From Lactobacillaceae bacterium AF64-9pH9TA (lineage in GTDB: Bacteria > Bacillota > Bacilli > Lactobacillales > Lactobacillaceae), in assembly GCA_027681045.1 (NCBI GenBank), contig JAQDCK010000030.1:1-8888 (forward strand): 8,888 nucleotides of DNA, given 5' to 3'. Both the position numbers and the translations under genes were made by a program. Shown here in pieces: positions 5,467-8,888 of this stretch. The first letter of the stretch is position 1; each line of letters opens with the position of its first letter. Under the pieces are notes generated by a model that had not been told where the DNA came from, did not search any database, and saw only the letters and a program-made list of their open reading frames with translations.

Positions 5467-7869
5467 ATGGCAGCAGATTACGATTCAAAAGAATACTTAA
5501 AGAGTGTCGATGCTTGGTGGCGGGCCGCCAACTACTTGTCAGTCGGCCAGTTGTTCCTGCTCAAGAACCCCTTGCTTAAGGAAGAACTGACAGCAGATGA
5601 CGTCAAGATCAAGCCGGTTGGCCACTGGGGCACGATCGCGCCGCAGAACTTTATCTATGCCCACTTAAACCGGGTCATCAAGAAGTATGACTTGAACATG
5701 TTCTATATTGAAGGTTCCGGCCACGGCGGCCAGGTGATGGTTTCCAACTCATACCTGGACGGGTCTTACTCTGAAATCTACCCGGAAATCAGCCAAGACG
5801 AAGCTGGGATGGCCAAGCTCTTCAAGCGCTTCAGCTTCCCGGGCGGGGTAGCTTCCCACGCGGCTCCGGAAACCCCGGGTTCAATCCATGAAGGCGGGGA
5901 ATTGGGCTACACTTTGTCGCACGCGACTGGCGCGATTTTGGACAACCCGGACGTGATTGCCGCCGCTGAAATTGGTGACGGGGAAGCTGAAACCGGCCCG
6001 CTGGCTGCTGGCTGGTTCTCCAACCGCTTTATCAACCCGGTCAAGGACGGGGCTGTCTTGCCAATCCTGCAGATCAACGGTTTTAAGATCTCCAACCCAA
6101 CCATTACTGCCCGCATGAGCGATGAAGAACTGACCAAGTACTTTGAAGGCATGGGCTGGAAGCCTTACTTCGTTTCAACTTTCAAGGGCGGTCGCTTTGA
6201 CGGGATGAAGGATATTGACCAGATCCACGAGGAAATGGCCAAGACCCTGGACGCCATTATCGAAGACATCAAGGCTATTCAAAAGAATGCCCGTGAAAAT
6301 GGTGATGAATCATTTGCCCACTGGCCGCTTTTGATCTTCCAATGCCCGAAGGGCTGGACTGGTCCTAAGGTTGATTTGGACGGCAATCCAATTGAAAACT
6401 CCTTCCGGGCTCACCAGATTCCACTTCCGGTTGACCAGAAGCACATGGACCACAAGGAACTTTTGCTGGACTGGCTGAAGAGCTACAAGCCGGAAGAACT
6501 GTTTGACGAAAACGGCTACCCGACTGACTTAGTCCTGCAAAACGCGGTTCATGGTGACCAAAGAATGGCCATGAACCCAGTTACTAACGGGGGGATCAAT
6601 CCTAAGCGCTTGAACCTGCCAGACTGGCGCGACTTTGCCTTTGAAGTTGGCAAGCCGGGCTCCAAGGACGCCCAGGATATGGTGGAATGGGCCAAGTACC
6701 TGACCAAGGTGGCAGAATTGAACCCGACTACTTTCCGGGGCTTTGGCCCGGACGAATCCAAGTCCAACCGCTTGTTTGACTTCCTGGACAGCGAAAAGCG
6801 GCAATGGGAAAGCGAAATCCACGAACCAAACGATGAAAACCTGGCTGTGCAAGGCCGCTTGATTGACTCACAATTGTCAGAGCACCAAGATGAAGGGATG
6901 CTGGAAGGCTATGTTTTGACTGGCCGGCATGGCTTCTTCGCTACTTACGAGGCCTTCGGCCGGGTGGTTGACTCCATGCTGACCCAGCACATGAAGTGGC
7001 TGCGGAAGGCTAAGGAACAATACTGGCGCCGCGATTACCCATCATTGAACTTTGTGGCTACGTCAACTGTCTTCCAGCAGGACCACAACGGCTACACCCA
7101 CCAGGATCCAGGTCTTTTGACCCACTTGTTTGAAAAGAACCGGCCGGACATGATCCACGAATACCTGCCAAGTGACACCAACACTTTGCTGGCTGTTGCT
7201 GACAAGGCCTTCCGTGACCGGGAGGGGATCAACTTGCTGGTAACTTCCAAGCAGGAACGGCCGCAATGGTTCACTCCTGAAGAAGCAGCCAAGCTGGTTG
7301 ACAATGGCCTGGGCTACATCGATTGGGCTTCAACTGACAAGGATGCCAAGCCAGACGTGGTCTTTGCGTCAACTGAAACTGAACCGACCATGGAAACCCT
7401 GGCAGCTATCGACATCCTGCACCAGAACTTCCCAGACTTGAAGATCCGCTACATCAACGTGGTTGACGTGATGAAGCTGATGGCGCCAAAGGATAACCCA
7501 GCAGCTATTTCTCAGGAAGAATTCGACCGCCTCTTCCCAACTGACGTGCCAACCATTTTTGCATGGCATGGCTACAAGACCATGATGGAATCCATCTGGT
7601 TTGCCCGCAAGCGTTACAACGTTTCAATCCACTGCTATGAAGAAAATGGTGACATTACCACGCCATTTGACATGCGGGTCTTGAACCACCTTGACCGTTT
7701 CGACCTGGCCAAGGACGCGGTTGAACAAATCCCAGCCTTGAAGGACAAGAGTGCTGCCTTCATCGACAAGATGGACAGCCTGCTGTCTAAGCACCACGCC
7801 TACATCCGGGACCACGGTGAAGACATTCCAGAAGTAACTTCCTGGAAGTGGACAGGCCTGGACAAGTAA
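5467..7869 (+). CDS. xpkA: Xylulose-5-phosphate phosphoketolase
   Basis: This thiamine diphosphate enzyme splits xylulose 5-phosphate with phosphate into acetyl phosphate and glyceraldehyde 3-phosphate; many family members also accept fructose 6-phosphate, which sequence alone does not settle. The 800-residue length is normal. Signatures in order are GHWGTIAPQ (52-60), EGSGHGGQ (82-89), phosphoketolase signature 1 EGGELGY (142-148), then the thiamine diphosphate signature with [15 protein letters not shown] (159-173). Further on come SEHQDEG with Glu476, [11 protein letters not shown] (about 485-495) and [12 protein letters not shown] (538-549). The invariant histidines at 53, 86, 540 and 545 are present. 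AAAGGAG at 5453-5459 is seven bases before the ATG. The gene has its own promoter and terminator. It completes the route from nucleosides via rbsK, rpiA and rpe to acetyl phosphate. Confidence 0.97.
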   Translation: MAADYDSKEYLKSVDAWWRAANYLSVGQLFLLKNPLLKEELTADDVKIKPVGHWGTIAPQNFIYAHLNRVIKKYDLNMFYIEGSGHGGQVMVSNSYLDGSYSEIYPEISQDEAGMAKLFKRFSFPGGVASHAAPETPGSIHEGGELGYTLSHATGAILDNPDVIAAAEIGDGEAETGPLAAGWFSNRFINPVKDGAVLPILQINGFKISNPTITARMSDEELTKYFEGMGWKPYFVSTFKGGRFDGMKDIDQIHEEMAKTLDAIIEDIKAIQKNARENGDESFAHWPLLIFQCPKGWTGPKVDLDGNPIENSFRAHQIPLPVDQKHMDHKELLLDWLKSYKPEELFDENGYPTDLVLQNAVHGDQRMAMNPVTNGGINPKRLNLPDWRDFAFEVGKPGSKDAQDMVEWAKYLTKVAELNPTTFRGFGPDESKSNRLFDFLDSEKRQWESEIHEPNDENLAVQGRLIDSQLSEHQDEGMLEGYVLTGRHGFFATYEAFGRVVDSMLTQHMKWLRKAKEQYWRRDYPSLNFVATSTVFQQDHNGYTHQDPGLLTHLFEKNRPDMIHEYLPSDTNTLLAVADKAFRDREGINLLVTSKQERPQWFTPEEAAKLVDNGLGYIDWASTDKDAKPDVVFASTETEPTMETLAAIDILHQNFPDLKIRYINVVDVMKLMAPKDNPAAISQEEFDRLFPTDVPTIFAWHGYKTMMESIWFARKRYNVSIHCYEENGDITTPFDMRVLNHLDRFDLAKDAVEQIPALKDKSAAFIDKMDSLLSKHHAYIRDHGEDIPEVTSWKWTGLDK

Positions 7870-7887
7870 GAGCAAAAATAATTTCAC

Positions 7888-7926
7888 AAAATTGTCGTTC
7901 CGCGAGGGACGGCATTTTTTTCTTTT
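7888..7926 (+). terminator. Terminator of the phosphoketolase gene
   Basis: GTCGTTCC (7894-7901), loop GCGA, GGGACGGC (7906-7913) forms an eight-pair stem with two G-T pairs, flanked by an A-rich left side and followed by seven T residues. It lies about 25 bases after the stop. Confidence 0.88.
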
Positions 7927-7935
7927 GACTAGCTA

Positions 7936-7949
7936 AGAAAGCGGAAACA
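7936..7949. promoter_or_regulatory. Candidate cre (CcpA) site at the surface-protein promoter
   Basis: AGAAAGCGGAAACA matches TGWAARCGYTWWCA at 11 of 14 positions, including AARCG and the terminal CA. It directly abuts the extended -10 at 7950-7958 and would occlude the -35 region. The right half of the core (GGA for GYT) is off, so the site is uncertain. Confidence 0.3.
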
Positions 7950-7958
7950 TGGTAAAAT
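7950..7958 (+). promoter_or_regulatory. Extended -10 promoter for the serine-rich protein gene
   Basis: TGGTAAAAT provides TG, one base and TAAAAT (7953-7958). TTGACT at 7925-7930 lies 22 bases upstream, too far for a standard -35. Transcription from here would give a leader of about 135 bases before the start at 8100. Confidence 0.5.
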
Positions 7959-7984
7959 AAGTCTTGAACAAGAACGGCTATATT

Positions 7985-8006
7985 ATTATTCGAGCTTTTG
8001 AATAAT
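7985..8006 (+). other. Hairpin-forming inverted repeat in the leader of the serine-rich protein gene
   Basis: ATTATTC (7985-7991) and GAATAAT (8000-8006) are perfect complements around GAGCTTTT. The hairpin is AT-rich, so it is weak as RNA, and no T run follows. It covers the ATG of the small leader ORF at 8005. Confidence 0.35.
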
Positions 8007-8103
8007 GAGTAGCAAACGGATCTGGCATCTCGATGGAAGGCCGCAATTAATAGTACCTATTGGTGAGGAAAATATTAAATTGCAACGGGAGAACCTAACA
8101 TGA
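8005..8103 (+). CDS. Possible leader ORF (32 codons) or gene remnant
   Basis: ATG at 8005-8007 opens a frame of 32 codons that closes with TGA at 8101-8103. The product begins MSSKRIWHLDGRPQLI and ends QRENLT, a mixed composition that reads like ordinary protein. Its stop overlaps the ATG of the serine-rich gene at 8100-8102 (ATGA), the classic arrangement for translational coupling. Against it, no clear ribosome site precedes 8005, and the start lies inside an AT-rich inverted repeat. It could be a regulatory leader peptide, a decayed gene end, or chance. Confidence 0.3.
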   Translation: MSSKRIWHLDGRPQLIVPIGEENIKLQRENLT

Positions 8104-8888
8104 TGCAGATTATGAAAAAATCCAGAGCTTTTTTGCTGGCTGCAGTGTTGATTCTGCAGCTTATTCTGCTCCCGCTGGCAGAAGTGGGCCGGGCGTCCGC
8201 CAGTGAGGTCAGCGACCAGCTTGTCTTCACGCAAGGGCAGACAGAGCTTACTGGTAAAGATAAGAATGAGCCCTTGAATTTGAAGCTGGGCGGACAGGAA
8301 ACGCTCATGCTCAAGCGGACGAAAGACGAGGCCGACCTGGAGGTGAAAATCAGCCTGCCAGACCTGGTGGACTTGGATAAAACCGCCACGGACAAGGCCA
8401 ATAAGGAATTGAAGATTGACAAGGCCGAGGAGGCCGTCAAGGAAATTGCCGCTTCTGAAAAAGAAGGCCGGCATCTTTTGCTGCACTTTGCTAAGGGGCA
8501 GAGCCAGCTGAAGTTTACTCTGACTGGGAAAGAAGTTGCTAGCGGCCAGCTGATTGCGACTTACCTGGAAGACAATAAGGAATACTCCAGCTATCCTTTG
8601 CTGATTAAGGTGGAAAATGAAGATACTGAAGAATCATCATCTTCATCTACGGCATCTTCTTCTTCTACTACTACTTCTTCTATTTCCTCATCATCAGCAG
8701 CAAGTACTTCTTCAGCAAGTACTTCTTCTGAAGAAAAGCAAAGCTCACAGACTCAGAGCTCAAGCTTACAGTCTTCCGCAGAAGAAAGTGCAAAGAGTTC
8801 TGTAAGTACTGCTTCCAGCTCAGTTTCTTCAGTAAAGACCGGCTCAAGCAGCGAATCTAGCTCGACCAGTTCAGAAAAAGCCAGCTCA
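8100..8888 (+). CDS. Secreted serine-rich surface protein, cut by the window end
   Basis: The frame is open for 263 codons from 8100 to the window edge with no stop. A signal peptide is clear: KKSR (6-9), a hydrophobic core (about 10-27), then RASA with likely cleavage after Ala34. Residues 35-177 are a charged, Lys- and Asp-rich domain with alternating strand-like segments. They resemble an Ig-like adhesin domain of Gram-positive surface proteins, but I cannot assign a family. From residue 179 the protein becomes a low-complexity tract: 47 of the last 85 residues are Ser, mixed with Thr, Ala, Glu and Lys. Such tracts act as stalks, often glycosylated, ahead of a wall anchor; any LPXTG motif would lie beyond the window. 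GGGAG at 8087-8091 precedes two adjacent ATGs (8100 and 8103) and a third at 8112; which is used is unclear. Confidence 0.8.
   Translation, partial: MMQIMKKSRAFLLAAVLILQLILLPLAEVGRASASEVSDQLVFTQGQTELTGKDKNEPLNLKLGGQETLMLKRTKDEADLEVKISLPDLVDLDKTATDKANKELKIDKAEEAVKEIAASEKEGRHLLLHFAKGQSQLKFTLTGKEVASGQLIATYLEDNKEYSSYPLLIKVENEDTEESSSSSTASSSSTTTSSISSSSAASTSSASTSSEEKQSSQTQSSSLQSSAEESAKSSVSTASSSVSSVKTGSSSESSSTSSEKASS
8700..8729 (+). repeat. Tandem 15-base duplication inside the serine-rich tract
   Basis: GCAAGTACTTCTTCA at 8700-8714 is followed by GCAAGTACTTCTTCT at 8715-8729, identical at 14 of 15 bases. Each unit encodes Ala-Ser-Thr-Ser-Ser. The repeat keeps frame, so gain or loss of units would change stalk length without breaking the gene. 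Confidence 0.85.

Noticed and set aside
7986..8486. Antisense open frame of 166 codons on the - strand at the start of the serine-rich gene
   Set aside because: It overlaps a sense frame with a ribosome site, signal peptide and coherent domain. The antisense product lacks recognisable features, and its existence is explained by the sense codon pattern.
8617..8805. + strand frame giving a Leu- and His-rich peptide
   Set aside because: It is the +1 frame of TCT/TCA serine repeats, which read as CTT/CAT and so on. It is a by-product of the repeat.
1..8888. CRISPR arrays, tRNA or rRNA genes, insertion sequences, prophage or defence genes
   Set aside because: I saw no regularly spaced repeats, no tRNA- or rRNA-like sequence, no transposase and no terminal inverted repeats. 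The coding content is metabolic plus one surface protein.

Overview
The window reads as chromosome of a Gram-positive lactic acid bacterium, most likely Lactobacillus delbrueckii or a close relative. The evidence is GC-rich third codon positions inside genes, AT-rich spacers, strong AGGAG-type ribosome binding sites, a Lactobacillus-type phosphoketolase and extended -10 (TGnTAnnAT) promoters. The species call is an inference from composition and protein character, not from a database match. Every gene I support lies on the + strand, and no gene-free stretch exceeds about 300 bases.

Layout. Positions 1-54 are the hydrophobic tail of a gene that starts outside the window, followed by a terminator. 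Two single genes of unknown function follow: a small membrane protein (247-492) with its own terminator, and a 165-residue acidic protein (638-1135). Next is a tight operon, rbsK-rpe-rpiA (1202-3493; gaps of 15 and 12 bases), closed by a terminator. A second operon (3588-5254) encodes a nucleoside hydrolase and a GntR/HutC-family regulator, and it too ends in a terminator. A single-gene unit encodes an 800-residue phosphoketolase (5467-7869). The window ends inside a gene with a signal peptide and a serine-rich tract (8100 to the edge), preceded by a leader of about 140 bases that holds a possible 32-codon ORF.

How the genes work together. Nucleoside hydrolase releases ribose from nucleosides. 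Ribokinase makes ribose 5-phosphate, RpiA converts it to ribulose 5-phosphate, and Rpe converts that to xylulose 5-phosphate. Phosphoketolase then splits xylulose 5-phosphate into acetyl phosphate and glyceraldehyde 3-phosphate. The window therefore encodes an unbroken route from nucleoside to acetyl phosphate in three adjacent transcription units. No sugar or nucleoside transporter is visible. The GntR-type regulator is the obvious candidate controller, and a perfect inverted repeat overlaps the -10 of its own operon.

Nothing here is clearly a new system. The points most worth a second look are the His-to-Tyr change in the nucleoside hydrolase, the overlapping inverted repeats at its promoter, the leader ORF that overlaps the surface-protein start as ATGA, a duplicated block ahead of the first two genes, and the serine-rich surface protein, which is easily missed because it has no stop inside the window.
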